Notes under the pieces: generated by a model
What the model saw: the letters and a program-made list of their open reading frames with translations, nothing else
Databases searched by the model: none
What the model was told of the DNA's origin: nothing
DNA from: Chitinophagaceae bacterium
GTDB taxonomy: Bacteria > Bacteroidota > Bacteroidia > Chitinophagales > Chitinophagaceae
DNA length: 64,000 bases
Assembly: GCA_016702745.1 (NCBI GenBank)
Contig: JADJDJ010000002.1
Span: forward strand, 558,001-622,000
Reading direction: 5' to 3'
Made by a program: the position numbers and the translations under genes
Shown here: in pieces, positions 36,698 through 45,978 of the stretch
Layout of the letters: each line of letters opens with the position of its first letter
Numbering within the stretch: position 1 is the stretch's first letter

Positions 36698-38407
36698 ATG
36701 AAAAAGATTTTCCTGAGTATTTTCCTGGCAGCCATTACAATGAATATTGCTGCACAGACTCCAGAAGATTTCCCTACCAGTTTTGATAAAGCTTCCTATA
36801 AAGTGGTACTGCCGCCTGCCATCCGGATGCTGGAAGAGAATAAGAAACTGATGATACAACAGCCCGAAAAACTGAAATACCTGAATGGTCCCGGAGAAGC
36901 ACAGGGTATTGCACCTGCTTTTGGCAGAATAAAGCTTGAACCCAAAACAGTGAGAAAAGCAGCCGATGCAGATTATATTTTCCGGATCAGTACACCCGGA
37001 CTGAGCTATAGCAATTCAGCACCTGTGTATATTGCTGAAAACAGACCCGCTACTTATTTTGCGCCAGCAGCCACCATCAAGGGTTTTATTTTCAACATTC
37101 GATACGTAATGCCGGTTACCGTAGAACTGGTGAATAAATCCGGTACCGTGGAAAAAACATTCCAGTTCGCCACTGATTCCGCTACCTTGATCCTGCATGC
37201 CAATTTTCTGCTGGATGTCAGCACTACCGAAGCCTGGAATCCATTAAAACTAACGGCACCCTTCCCCACCGAACAGGCTGCTATGGATTATTTTAAAAAG
37301 AATGAAGTGGCTGTGCAGAAAAGAATGGAGTATAATTCCTGGTACTATACAGCTGAATATATCAAGCAGATACTGGAAATAGCCTATAATAATTATGAAC
37401 TGCCCACTAATTCTTATTACAGCAAGGTCTTCCTGAAAAAAGGGAAGTCTTATTACACCGAACTCTCTGATGCTGTAGAAAAATTATATGATGTGATTGA
37501 TGACCTGGATGATTCCAAGAAAGGTCCTGCCATGCGGGAAGAACTGAAAAAAAGCATGAGTTATTTTGATCAGCAGGTGGACAGCATCGGAAAATATGGC
37601 CCCAAAGGACAAACCGTTGTACTGAGCAATGCCACCTGGTGTGCCCTGCTTAACGGAGACAGAGAAAAAGCAGGGAACTATTTTACAAAGTATTACCTGA
37701 TTGAAAATGAAGAGTACAGTATGTTCAAGCCCTTTCAGGATAATTACCTGATCTATCATTTGCATGATGCCATGAAGCAGTCCGGTGCAGTGGTTGAGCC
37801 CGATGGAGATATCTCCTTCCTTACACCAGCCAAAATAGCTCCGGCTGGTTTAGATCCTGCCCTTATTAACATTGCCCGTAAGGATGGGGAAGTAGAAAAA
37901 GCGAATGGAGAAATAGTCAAAGGACAAATCTCCATCGACTATGTTGCCAAAAACGGAGGAATAGTAGACCTCGACCTGGGAAAATCTGCCACCGTTTATT
38001 TCAGCAAGAATGGCGGCGAAACCTACCAGTTTGCCAAAGTGAATAATACCAAACAGATCCGGATGGGTGACCGTGTATTTGAACCGGTGACGCGTAAAAC
38101 ATCGGCTATCATGGGTGTGTTGAATGCAGCCGGTGGTGATTTTGGGAATACCTATTTCATGGAGCGTTTGTTTGAGAAGAATGGATATGCTGTGTACCGC
38201 TACTGGGCACCTGGGGAAATCATCCTGATCAAACAGAAAGATGATAAGGCGGTTGATTTCGGATCTGTGATTACCAGACGTAAGCTGGCTGATAAATTGC
38301 TGGAGTCAGCGAAGGGAGCTGAGGATTTTGTGAAGAGTAATAATTTGAAAAATACATTGGAGGATGCGAAGAAGTTAGTGGAGTTTATGGCGGGAGCGGG
38401 GAAATGA
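36698..38407 (+). CDS. Secreted protein of unknown function (569 aa)
   Basis: I start the gene at the ATG at 36698, which gives a clean signal peptide (MKKIFLSIFLAAITMNIAAQ); the longer frame from 36635 adds 21 unlikely residues. The mature chain has no recognised domain. Residues about 30-220 are mixed strands, residues about 220-360 helices (ELSDAVEKLYDVIDDLDDSKK), and the C-terminal half repeats short beta-phrases (DKAVDFGSVI). It is followed by a strong terminator at 38426. Confidence 0.75.
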   Translation: MKKIFLSIFLAAITMNIAAQTPEDFPTSFDKASYKVVLPPAIRMLEENKKLMIQQPEKLKYLNGPGEAQGIAPAFGRIKLEPKTVRKAADADYIFRISTPGLSYSNSAPVYIAENRPATYFAPAATIKGFIFNIRYVMPVTVELVNKSGTVEKTFQFATDSATLILHANFLLDVSTTEAWNPLKLTAPFPTEQAAMDYFKKNEVAVQKRMEYNSWYYTAEYIKQILEIAYNNYELPTNSYYSKVFLKKGKSYYTELSDAVEKLYDVIDDLDDSKKGPAMREELKKSMSYFDQQVDSIGKYGPKGQTVVLSNATWCALLNGDREKAGNYFTKYYLIENEEYSMFKPFQDNYLIYHLHDAMKQSGAVVEPDGDISFLTPAKIAPAGLDPALINIARKDGEVEKANGEIVKGQISIDYVAKNGGIVDLDLGKSATVYFSKNGGETYQFAKVNNTKQIRMGDRVFEPVTRKTSAIMGVLNAAGGDFGNTYFMERLFEKNGYAVYRYWAPGEIILIKQKDDKAVDFGSVITRRKLADKLLESAKGAEDFVKSNNLKNTLEDAKKLVEFMAGAGK

Positions 38408-38425
38408 TTAACCATGAAAACAAAT

Positions 38426-38456
38426 AAAAGGCTGCCGGATCCGGCAGCCTTTTTTA
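38426..38456 (+). terminator. Rho-independent terminator
   Basis: The perfect palindrome AAGGCTGCCGGATCCGGCAGCCTT (38428-38451) is followed by TTTTT and lies 18 bp after the stop of the 36698-38407 gene. Confidence 0.9.
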
Positions 38457-38544
38457 ATTAGAGGTGGAGTTGATAATTGTTTGTATTTGAATTAGCGGAC
38501 TTTTGTGGATTGAGAGGTTTCGTTTAGTAATGATCTTTTCTCTA

Positions 38545-38572
38545 TTTACTTTTTTATCAAGAAAAAAGTAAA
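38545..38572. repeat. Solo hairpin like the ends of the 42.4-44.4 kb elements
   Basis: TTTACTTTTTT-ATCAAG-AAAAAAGTAAA is the same hairpin that flanks each copy of the large inverted-repeat element (for example 43222-43247). It may be the remnant of a deleted copy. Confidence 0.6.
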
Positions 38573-38701
38573 GAAAGATTTATGAATAGAAAAAGAAGTA
38601 AATAATCAGCCTTTCTGATCTTCTATTTTTTGACATTACCGCCAAAAGAAAATGGATTCAAAAGATTATTATATTCATTTTCCATTTTATAAAAAAGAAC
38701 G

Positions 38702-41332
38702 TCACTTCAACACAAAAATAAAATCACCTCCCTCATCACCCGATTGAAAAATAATACCCGTTTGCGGCACTACCGGTGAATTACCAATCACCGCCGAACG
38801 CATCCTATAAAATAATTCCTGTGAAGAAAGAAACTGACTCTTGTTTTCCCGCAGATTTTTAGTCAGGTATTCCAGAAAAACAGATTTATCCGGCACGGTA
38901 GTTAGGGTGCCACTGGTCATGGCTCTCCGGCTCGGCATCTTGTACAATTGCTGAATATCGTTCGGAGCATTCATTAAAGAAGTTACATCCCTGGTTTTAA
39001 AAATTCCACCGCTGAAACAGGCATCTGAAATCAACAGGGTATGTTTCGATTTGATACTCTTGATCTGCTCCCTCAGATCACTGTTCGATAACCAGTTGGC
39101 CGGATTATTCGGCTTGGCATCAGCAGGCCACCAGTAACCCTGATCGGCATCTTTATCAAAATAACCATGGCCTGCATAAAAGATCAGCAGGTTGTCATTG
39201 GATTTTATTTTTTTGCGGAGCCGGAATAATTCTTCCAGGATTTTTTCCCGGGTCGGACTAAATAAAATGGTGATCGTTGAATCGGCAAAGCTGTATTTTG
39301 AAACCAGAATTTCTTTCACTTCCCGGGCATCCATCTCCGGTTTATCAAGATTCAGTCTTTCTTCTGTATAATTTGATACGCCAATCAGCAGCGCATAAAA
39401 CTTGCCTTCTGTAGTCGTAGCAGCAGTCGCTGGACTTGTTACCGGTGTAGTAACAGGATTACCGGTTTTTTGGGGCGCAACTTCTGTTATTACCTGGGGA
39501 ACATTAATGGTTCCTACGAGAATTTCAGGTTTGTAACTAGCCGCATTGCAAGCGTTATTGGTATTGATCGTATAATAAATTTTGTAATAACCGGGACCGG
39601 GCGGACTGAAATTCAGGCTGGTATAACCTGTACTGGCTGATGGACAGGTAAGCGGTTGATCATTGTAAATGCAATTCAGAAATGTATCATTTACACCAAC
39701 CAGTATCTGTGTGGTACAATTCGCACAGTTTGGGTCGCTGGCAACTTCGTACCGGAAACGCATACTGACATTGGTACCCGGTGCTGCTGTTATATAATTT
39801 GCTGCTTGTCCGTTTAATTCAACACTCACAACAGGAGCACAGGTTACCGTTAGTGTTCCCACTTGCACGGAAGGCTGGTAAACCTGGGCATTGGATCCGG
39901 AAGCGGTGGTATTACAATAGTAAATCTTGTAAATACCTGGTTGTGCCGGTGCCATAATGGTTTGCTGCTGTTTACCGGAATCGAATTCAGGACATTTTGC
40001 AGCCTGCCCTTCATATACCAGTCCCTGAAATTTTTTATCACATCCATAAAGAATACGAACCGGCTGGTTGTTACCGGATGAAATATTGTAACTGAATTGC
40101 ATGTTCAGGGCTGTACCCGGTGCTACAGACAACTGATTACCCAGTCCGTTGATATTTAGTGTCACCGTACTGCTTTCAGAACAATCAGGTAGTACATCCA
40201 CCGTGCCGATTATATAATCGGGTCGATACAAAGCGGGTTTACAATTATAGTCCTGAGTAAAATTGTAGGAAATTTTATAACGGCCCGGAATGGCTGGTGC
40301 TGTAAATGGAATTTCTTTTTGGCCAGTAGTGCCAGCAGGACAAAGAGCCGGTGTGCCATCAAAAATACAGGCGAGGTATTGGTTATCATACCCCACCATT
40401 AATTGCGAAAAGCAGGTGGGGCAACCAGACTGATTGGCCAGATTGTAATCCAATCGCAAATTGATTCTTTCACCAGGTTTTACGGCAATCGTATTGCCTC
40501 CTCCGTTCATGCTTAGTGTAACCGAAGAGGAGGGAGGACAGTCTGTCTGTACCGTTATTGTCCCAATAGCGGTATTAGGTCTGTAAGCAGCCGCGTTGCA
40601 GGAATAATTTTGATCAGGATGAATATAAACCTGATAAGTACCGGGAACAGCCGGAGCTTTTATCGTTTCCGTATACTTTCCCTGCTTTAAATTGGAGCAT
40701 ACTCCCGGATTACCATTGTAGATACAACCGATATAACGGTTATCAATCCCCCATAATACCTGGGTGATACAACCGGGACATTCAGGCTGGTTACCGACTG
40801 CATAGTCAAAAACCATGTCAAGTGAAGCACCGGGCTTTACGGTTATCCGGTTGCCCTGATTATTGATATTCAGGTTGGCATTAGCAATGAGTGAACAGGG
40901 TGCTTCCACCACCAGTGTGCCGATAAAAGAAGAGGGTTTGTATAATGCGGGTTTACACCTGAAGTCCTGACTGGTATTAAAATAGAACCGGTAAGTACCG
41001 GGTGCTAAAGGTGCTTTATAATTAATTTGTTTATTACCTGTTTTTTGTGATGGACATACAGCCGGCATTCCACTGTAGATACAATCGATGTATGTATTGT
41101 CCAGCCCCAGCATGATCTGGTCAATACATCCTGGGCATGATTTAGTATTGGAGATGTTGTACCGGATATTCAGTTTGATGGAAGCACCTGGTTTGACAGT
41201 GATGGTATTTCCCTGACCGTTGATATTTAATGTTACTTCTGGCGGACACTGCGCCACAGCCATTTGAGACCAAAGAACGAAGATAAAACTGAGCAGGAAA
41301 GATAACTTGTTATTGCTGGTATGCATCGTCAT
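38702..41332 (-). CDS. Secreted caspase-family protein with five cysteine-rich repeats (876 aa)
   Basis: The start at the ATG at 41332 (or 41326) gives the signal peptide NNKLSFLLSFIFVLWSQMAVAQ; the longer frame begins with 41 residues of doubtful sequence. Five tandem repeats of about 110 residues follow, each with phrases like VTLNINGQGNTITVKPGAS, a CxxC pair, a DN...C..G.PA.C segment and a conserved PG.Y.IYY/YN strand. The caspase domain (YALLIGVSNYTEERLNLDKPE) has H722 (FYAGHGY) and C772 (SDACFSGG) as catalytic pair. The repeats are probably immunoglobulin-like beta-sandwich domains used for surface binding. A second caspase gene lies about 3 kb away. Confidence 0.88.
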   Translation of the reverse strand: MTMHTSNNKLSFLLSFIFVLWSQMAVAQCPPEVTLNINGQGNTITVKPGASIKLNIRYNISNTKSCPGCIDQIMLGLDNTYIDCIYSGMPAVCPSQKTGNKQINYKAPLAPGTYRFYFNTSQDFRCKPALYKPSSFIGTLVVEAPCSLIANANLNINNQGNRITVKPGASLDMVFDYAVGNQPECPGCITQVLWGIDNRYIGCIYNGNPGVCSNLKQGKYTETIKAPAVPGTYQVYIHPDQNYSCNAAAYRPNTAIGTITVQTDCPPSSSVTLSMNGGGNTIAVKPGERINLRLDYNLANQSGCPTCFSQLMVGYDNQYLACIFDGTPALCPAGTTGQKEIPFTAPAIPGRYKISYNFTQDYNCKPALYRPDYIIGTVDVLPDCSESSTVTLNINGLGNQLSVAPGTALNMQFSYNISSGNNQPVRILYGCDKKFQGLVYEGQAAKCPEFDSGKQQQTIMAPAQPGIYKIYYCNTTASGSNAQVYQPSVQVGTLTVTCAPVVSVELNGQAANYITAAPGTNVSMRFRYEVASDPNCANCTTQILVGVNDTFLNCIYNDQPLTCPSASTGYTSLNFSPPGPGYYKIYYTINTNNACNAASYKPEILVGTINVPQVITEVAPQKTGNPVTTPVTSPATAATTTEGKFYALLIGVSNYTEERLNLDKPEMDAREVKEILVSKYSFADSTITILFSPTREKILEELFRLRKKIKSNDNLLIFYAGHGYFDKDADQGYWWPADAKPNNPANWLSNSDLREQIKSIKSKHTLLISDACFSGGIFKTRDVTSLMNAPNDIQQLYKMPSRRAMTSGTLTTVPDKSVFLEYLTKNLRENKSQFLSSQELFYRMRSAVIGNSPVVPQTGIIFQSGDEGGDFIFVLK

Positions 41333-41594
41333 AAAGGAGTTCTGGTTTGAGCAAAAGATAAACATTTTATTGAGAAACCTGCTTTTAAGCAGTAAAATCC
41401 GGCATTGATCAGGGCAGACGCAGGGATTCGGAAAAAGGTTGAAAAGGTATTTCAATATTCCGGAGTAAACCGATCCTTTAGATCAATAATAATGAATGGC
41501 TAAGCTGCTCTAAGTAAAAACAAGAAAGTATAGATCTTAACCCGGCCAGTTCAAGGGTATCTCAATCATGCTCATTAAATTCCTTTGGATTTTG

Positions 41595-42326
41595 TCAATC
41601 TCCCCCACCACAACCACCGCTGCATCCACCGCCATCACCACCACCGCTGTCACCGCCACCACTATCAGCACCATCACTCCAGTCGCCCCCGGCACCTGCC
41701 CCTCCGAAATCGCCGTCGCCATAGCCGCTGAATTCTGGGTAGGCGTTAGCGGGTTCGTTTTCAAAGGAGGTATAGAGGGGACCATCCGAAGAATATTCGG
41801 TTTGTTGATCCTCTTTTCTTTTTTTGGCTGACTGGTACTGGTTCTTTTCCTGTTCCTCTTTTTCAAACTTGGTATCACCCCAGATGGCAACAGGTGGTTC
41901 CCGGTCAAATTCGGTTTGATAAAGAGCAATCGTATCGAGGTATTGGGCACTGAAGCGGCCGGTCTGGTCCTGCATGGGAATGAGTTCCGGATGATGATCG
42001 AAAGGATGTTGCAATATATCCTGGCAGAATTCCCGGTAGGCTTTACTGAAAAGAATATGTTCATGCCATACCACATCAATGAATTTGGAAGGGGTCACCT
42101 GAAAATCACTCACGGTACCGAGGTAGACAAATTTTTTATATTCTTCGATCGCACGTAGCGCGAATGCATTTTTCCATCCGTGTTTGCGGGCGATTTTTCC
42201 GGCAAATGCCTTGAGGGAGGGATTGGTATGTCCGAATTTGGCGGTGAGATGGTTCCAGAGACCTGGTGCTACTACATGATCGAAGTGGTAATTACGGAGG
42301 CGGAGCCAGAGGGATTTCTTATTCAT
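41595..42326 (-). CDS. Glycine-rich domain protein with DUF1399-like N-terminus (243 aa)
   Basis: Residues 55-125 contain the signature of glycine-rich domain-containing proteins: IEEYKKFVYLG, VTPSKFIDVVWHEHILF and FCQDILQHPFDHHPE. The middle is charged and probably flexible, and the last 45 residues are almost only glycine, aspartate and serine with two cysteines (GGGCSGGCGGGD). No signal peptide is seen. Function is unknown; such proteins often occur alone. Confidence 0.8.
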   Translation of the reverse strand: MNKKSLWLRLRNYHFDHVVAPGLWNHLTAKFGHTNPSLKAFAGKIARKHGWKNAFALRAIEEYKKFVYLGTVSDFQVTPSKFIDVVWHEHILFSKAYREFCQDILQHPFDHHPELIPMQDQTGRFSAQYLDTIALYQTEFDREPPVAIWGDTKFEKEEQEKNQYQSAKKRKEDQQTEYSSDGPLYTSFENEPANAYPEFSGYGDGDFGGAGAGGDWSDGADSGGGDSGGGDGGGCSGGCGGGD

Positions 42327-42424
42327 ACCCTAAAGTTAGGGAGGGGAAATAGTTTTTGTGGGGTTGTTGAAGGGGGGCTTGATTTTTTCCTGCCTGCCTG
42401 CCGGCAGGTTGTTACTTTTTTTAT

Positions 42425-43137
42425 TTACTTTTTGGCATTGCCCCAAAAAGTAACAAAAAACGCTAGCCGGTTCGAAAGGGAAATTCATTCTCCTTGGAAT
42501 TTTCCGCACACGAACCGGCCTCCGGAACTCACGATATGGCACGGGCTTTAAGGCCAGATTCTTCATGCATGTTATGGCGGGTTATCCTACTGCGCTGATT
42601 TTTCGATTTGCAGCGATACCAAAAGTTGCAGCCATGATCAAATCGAAAAATAGGCGCTATAGAAATTCTTCAGGCTTGTAGTTCTTAGCCGATTCAAGAA
42701 ACAAAGGCACTTTTTTGAAACGTGCAGTTATTAATTGTGGCGAAGTATTTTTTAATGAACCTTTCCCCGTTTTTTCATAGCAGGCTGAATGGACAGATAA
42801 TGTATCTTTTGTACAATATGATGAGAGGAATTCAAAAGGATCGGGTGAGAAATAGTTTTTGAGTTCCAATTAAAATGACTTTTTCCAAGCGCCTATTTTT
42901 CGATCTGAAATTCTCCTCAACTTTCTACAATGCCTCAGATCGAAAAATCAGCGCAGTAATGAAATTAGCCAAAGCACGCATGAGAGATACCGCATTAAGG
43001 TCCGCGCAACATTTTGAGCGTCGGGCGACGGTTCGCCCAAGGAAATTTCCAAATAGCGGAAAATTCCACTTCGAACCGTCTTGACCCGATGGCTATCGGG
43101 ATTTTTGTTTCTTTTTTGTGTCAAGACAAAAAAGAAA
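42425..43137. repeat. Large noncoding inverted-repeat element, copy 1
   Basis: The element starts with a TTTACTTTTTGG...CCCCAAAAAGTAA hairpin and ends with a TTTCTTTTTTGT...ACAAAAAAGAAA hairpin. Between them, the left half (GCCGGTTCGAAAGGGAAATTC... CTGCGCTGATTTTTCGATTTG) is matched in inverted form by the right half (CAGATCGAAAAATCAGCGCAG ... TTCGAACCGTC). A second, inner inverted pair is CGAAAAATAGGCGC with GCGCCTATTTTTCG. The palindrome CCCGATGGCTATCGGG sits before the right hairpin. Short translated frames across it are not credible genes. Confidence 0.75.
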
Positions 43138-43221
43138 GAATGCTAAAAAGAATTTATTATTAACTTCCTTGAAGACAGGAATTGATTTTTTAAAATTGAT
43201 TAATAATAATCGTTTCTCTAT

Positions 43222-43924
43222 TTACTTTTTTCTTGATAAAAAAGTAACAAAAAATCAAGCCGGTTCGAAAGGGAAATTCATTCTCCTGGGAATTTTCCGA
43301 ACACGAACCGGCCACCGGAACTCACCATGTTGCACGGGCTTTAATGCAAGATTTTTCATTCGTGCTATGGCGGGTTATCCTATTGCGCTGATTTTTCGAT
43401 TTGCAGTGAGTATAAAAATGTGGAGTTCTTCAAATCGAAAAATAGGCGCTATGAAAATTCTTTTTGCTCGAATTTATTAGCCGCTCGAAAAAATAAAGGA
43501 TCGAATTTTTGTAACGATGGAAAAAAATATGGCGGCTCGCTAATTATGAGTGTTTCCCAGTTCTCCATAGCTGGCCAAAAGGACAGGAAATGAAGCCTTA
43601 GTACAGTACGATGAGAGGGTTTAAAAAGGCCCGGGTACAGTATACTTTTGAGCCTCGAATAAAGTGAAATTTTGCAAGCGCCTATTTTTCGATTTCAATA
43701 TGGCTTCAGCTTTCATAAAGACCGGAAATCGAAAAATCAGCGCCGTAGTGATATTAGTCATATCACGCATGAGAAATACCGCATAAAGGACCGTACAATA
43801 TTTTAAGCGTCGAAGGACGGGTCGTGTGAGGAAAATTACAAAGAGCGGAAAATTCCGCTTCGACCCGTCTTGTCCCGATAGCTATCGGGTTTTTTGTTAC
43901 TTTTTTTTTCAAGAAAAAAAGTAA
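43222..43924. repeat. Large noncoding inverted-repeat element, copy 2
   Basis: The same order of parts as copy 1: hairpin TTACTTTTTT-CTTGAT-AAAAAAGTAA (43222-43247), GCCGGTTCGAAAGGGAAATTC, CATGCTATG-like AGATTTTTCATTCG, TGCGCTGATTTTTCGATTTGC, CAAATCGAAAAATAGGCGC, a divergent centre, GCGCCTATTTTTCGATTTC, GAAATCGAAAAATCAGCGCC, TTCGACCCGTC, CCCGATAGCTATCGGG and an end hairpin (43897-43924). It differs from copy 1 at many single bases, so the copies are old or diversified. Confidence 0.75.
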
Positions 43925-43975
43925 GGGAAAGCATATTGAGTAGACAATGTATAAATATTTCATATTACTGATCTT

Positions 43976-44371
43976 TTACTTTTTGGCATTACCCCAAAAA
44001 GTAACAAAAGTCTAGCCGGTTCGAAAGGGAAATTCATTCTCTATGGAATTTTCCGCAGGCGAACCGGCACCCGGAAAGGTTGCTCTGGCACGGGCTTTAA
44101 TGCAATATTCTTCATGCCTGTTTTGGCTAAATGCATTACAGCGCTGATATTTCGATTTGCAGCCTTATTTAAAGTTGGAAGATTGTTCAAATCGAAAAAT
44201 AGGAGCTATGGAAATACTTCAGATTTGTAGTTCTTAGCCGATTGGAGAAACAATTACACTTTTTTTGAAACGTGCAGCTATTAATTGTGGCAAAATCTGT
44301 TTAATGATCCTTTCCCCGTTTTTTCCTAGTTGGCCAAATGGACGGACTATGCAACCATTGTGCACTACGCT
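43976..44371. repeat. Large inverted-repeat element, copy 3, right half missing
   Basis: Begins with the hairpin TTACTTTTTGG...CCCCAAAAAGTAA and the GCCGGTTCGAAAGGGAAATTC block, contains AGCGCTGATATTTCGATTTGC and CAAATCGAAAAATAGGAGC, and follows copy 1 into the centre (TTTCCCCGTTTTTTCC), then stops near 44371. The right arm is absent, so this copy is truncated next to the beta-barrel gene at 44427. Confidence 0.7.
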
Positions 44372-44426
44372 GAGAGAAAACCCTTGTCAACTTTTCAACT
44401 TCCCAACCTTTCAACTTTCCTCCCCC

Positions 44427-45098
44427 TCAAAACATAACCCTCAACCCCAAACTCGCCATTCCCGTCCAGGGGGCCCGGTCATTGATATAAATATACCGGC
44501 TGGGATAACCATCGGTTGGTATCCAGACACGCCCTTCAGCATAGATGTAAATATCGGCACCAATGTATCTGTCAACACCAATACCGGGATCAATGCTGAG
44601 CCTTTTGAAATTGGCCCGGCCTTTCAATACGGGCACATCATATAAGGCAGTATCAATGGCAACGGAATGTCTGTTCTCCACCCTTCCCAGCATCAGGCCA
44701 AATCCTGCTGAAGCATATATATTGATTCCTTTATCGGTCATGGCGTTTCCAAACAGGTATTTTTTCCAGCCCATTGAAAATTCTTTCAATCGCATGTTCG
44801 CATTGTTCACATAACTGATCTGTGATGGAATGGTGCTGACAGATTTCGCAGTGGCGGTCAGGTTATTGCTGAATTTACCATTGGAATAGTAAGCGAATGA
44901 AGCATAGAAGCCATCCTTCGGGGTTAGATGTACATGCAGATAAGTGGTTTGCCCGATGACTGTAAACCGCTGCTCCTTCTTAAAATTATGCTGCACACTC
45001 AGGTCAGTCGCCATGCTGAAACGGGTGGTCTGCGCCTGTAAACTCAGGACAAAAGTCAATGGCATTACAGCCAAAACTATTTTAATAATGTGTTTCAA
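44427..45098 (-). CDS. Outer-membrane beta-barrel protein (223 aa)
   Basis: A signal peptide (MKHIIKIVLAVMPLTFVLSLQAQ) precedes a chain of alternating polar and hydrophobic strands (YLHVHLTPKDGFYASFAYYSNGKF; INIYASAGFGLMLG; YIYAEGRVWI) that ends in LGLRVMF with a C-terminal phenylalanine, the usual signal for BAM insertion. The length fits an 8-strand barrel. The specific function is unknown. It lies 24 bp downstream of the signal peptidase gene on the same strand. Confidence 0.8.
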   Translation of the reverse strand: MKHIIKIVLAVMPLTFVLSLQAQTTRFSMATDLSVQHNFKKEQRFTVIGQTTYLHVHLTPKDGFYASFAYYSNGKFSNNLTATAKSVSTIPSQISYVNNANMRLKEFSMGWKKYLFGNAMTDKGINIYASAGFGLMLGRVENRHSVAIDTALYDVPVLKGRANFKRLSIDPGIGVDRYIGADIYIYAEGRVWIPTDGYPSRYIYINDRAPWTGMASLGLRVMF

Positions 45099-45122
45099 TG
45101 GTTGTGTGAACGAATTTATTCA

Positions 45123-45926
45123 TTATTTGACAATCCCATACATATTTGAATGTGCCAGCAATCCGATATAACGTGAATCCATACACATATGCCTGTTATC
45201 ACCCAAAACAAAGTAGAGCTGTTCCTTTATTTTGTTCAATCCTATTTTGATCCCCGGGATTGCCTGGTACAATTTGTAGTTGAGTGTTGTCACTTCAATG
45301 GTCTCGCCTGCTGCTGGAATGCGGATGGATCCATAGTTGGAATTATTCCAGTGTAAAGCGGGATTAAGCGTTGCATACATTGTATCCAAACTGATTATCG
45401 GCTCCGGATATGCGTGTTCAACCTGTATGATTTCGCTGTATTTTTTTTGTAATGCTGCCAACTGATCCCTGCTGAGCGCTAATTGATAGATGATCTGGTT
45501 ATCCAGAGACTGAGCCGGCCCCAACTGATTATTTTCTTCTAAAGCCATCATTTCATCATCAATAAATGATGACGCATATATTTTGTACATGAGTTTCGCA
45601 CCGGGAGGAAAGGCCAGGGCCCTGCCATTCAGGTAAACCGTATCATTCCGGATTTGCAGACTATCACCCGATACAGCAATCAGCCGGCAAAAACGTTTTT
45701 CCCATTGTTTTTGAAAATGCCCATTGTCATCGGGTGCTGCCATGTAGTCATCACCATAATAATTGAAGGCAACAATATCATTCCGGTTAAATTGATTGGC
45801 CGAACGGATATAAAATGTTTCTCCTTCGCGGATCGTCTCCGCCATACTATCAGATGGCGCCCGGTACACCCCGCCCTTACAGGAACAGATTGCAGTGAAG
45901 AAAAGAAGCAGGAGGGTTATTCGCAT
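45123..45926 (-). CDS. lepB: Signal peptidase I with a lipobox-like start (267 aa)
   Basis: Signal peptidase I removes signal peptides in the membrane with a serine/lysine pair. Here the serine is S27 in PSDSMAETI and the lysine K77 in EKRFCRLIAVSGD; the late LGDNRHMCMDSRYIG box is also present. Instead of one or two membrane anchors, the first 16 residues (MRITLLLLFFTAICSC) look like a lipoprotein signal ending in a Bacteroidota-type lipobox with C16. It may thus be attached through a lipid. The active-site boxes are seen; lipid attachment is inferred. It is separated from the S46 peptidase by a terminator. Confidence 0.85.
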   Translation of the reverse strand: MRITLLLLFFTAICSCKGGVYRAPSDSMAETIREGETFYIRSANQFNRNDIVAFNYYGDDYMAAPDDNGHFQKQWEKRFCRLIAVSGDSLQIRNDTVYLNGRALAFPPGAKLMYKIYASSFIDDEMMALEENNQLGPAQSLDNQIIYQLALSRDQLAALQKKYSEIIQVEHAYPEPIISLDTMYATLNPALHWNNSNYGSIRIPAAGETIEVTTLNYKLYQAIPGIKIGLNKIKEQLYFVLGDNRHMCMDSRYIGLLAHSNMYGIVK

Positions 45927-45933
45927 AAATAAA

Positions 45934-45959
45934 AAAGCGCTGGCAATTGCCGGCGCTTT
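45934..45959 (-). terminator. Rho-independent terminator after the S46 peptidase gene
   Basis: The near-perfect palindrome AAAGCGCTGGCAATTGCCGGCGCTTT lies 20 bp after the stop at 45979, and the minus strand continues TTTATTT. Confidence 0.85.
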
Positions 45960-45978
45960 AAAGTTAATACATTGAGCT

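Noticed and set aside
38702..41332. CRISPR-like repetition
   Set aside because: The periodicity (about 330 bp) comes from five protein repeats, in frame and with diverged sequence. There are no short identical repeats with unique spacers.
43118..43480. 120-codon plus-strand frame in the repeat region
   Set aside because: It translates the inverted-repeat element itself (from the end hairpin into the arm). Such frames recur with the element and carry no family signature.
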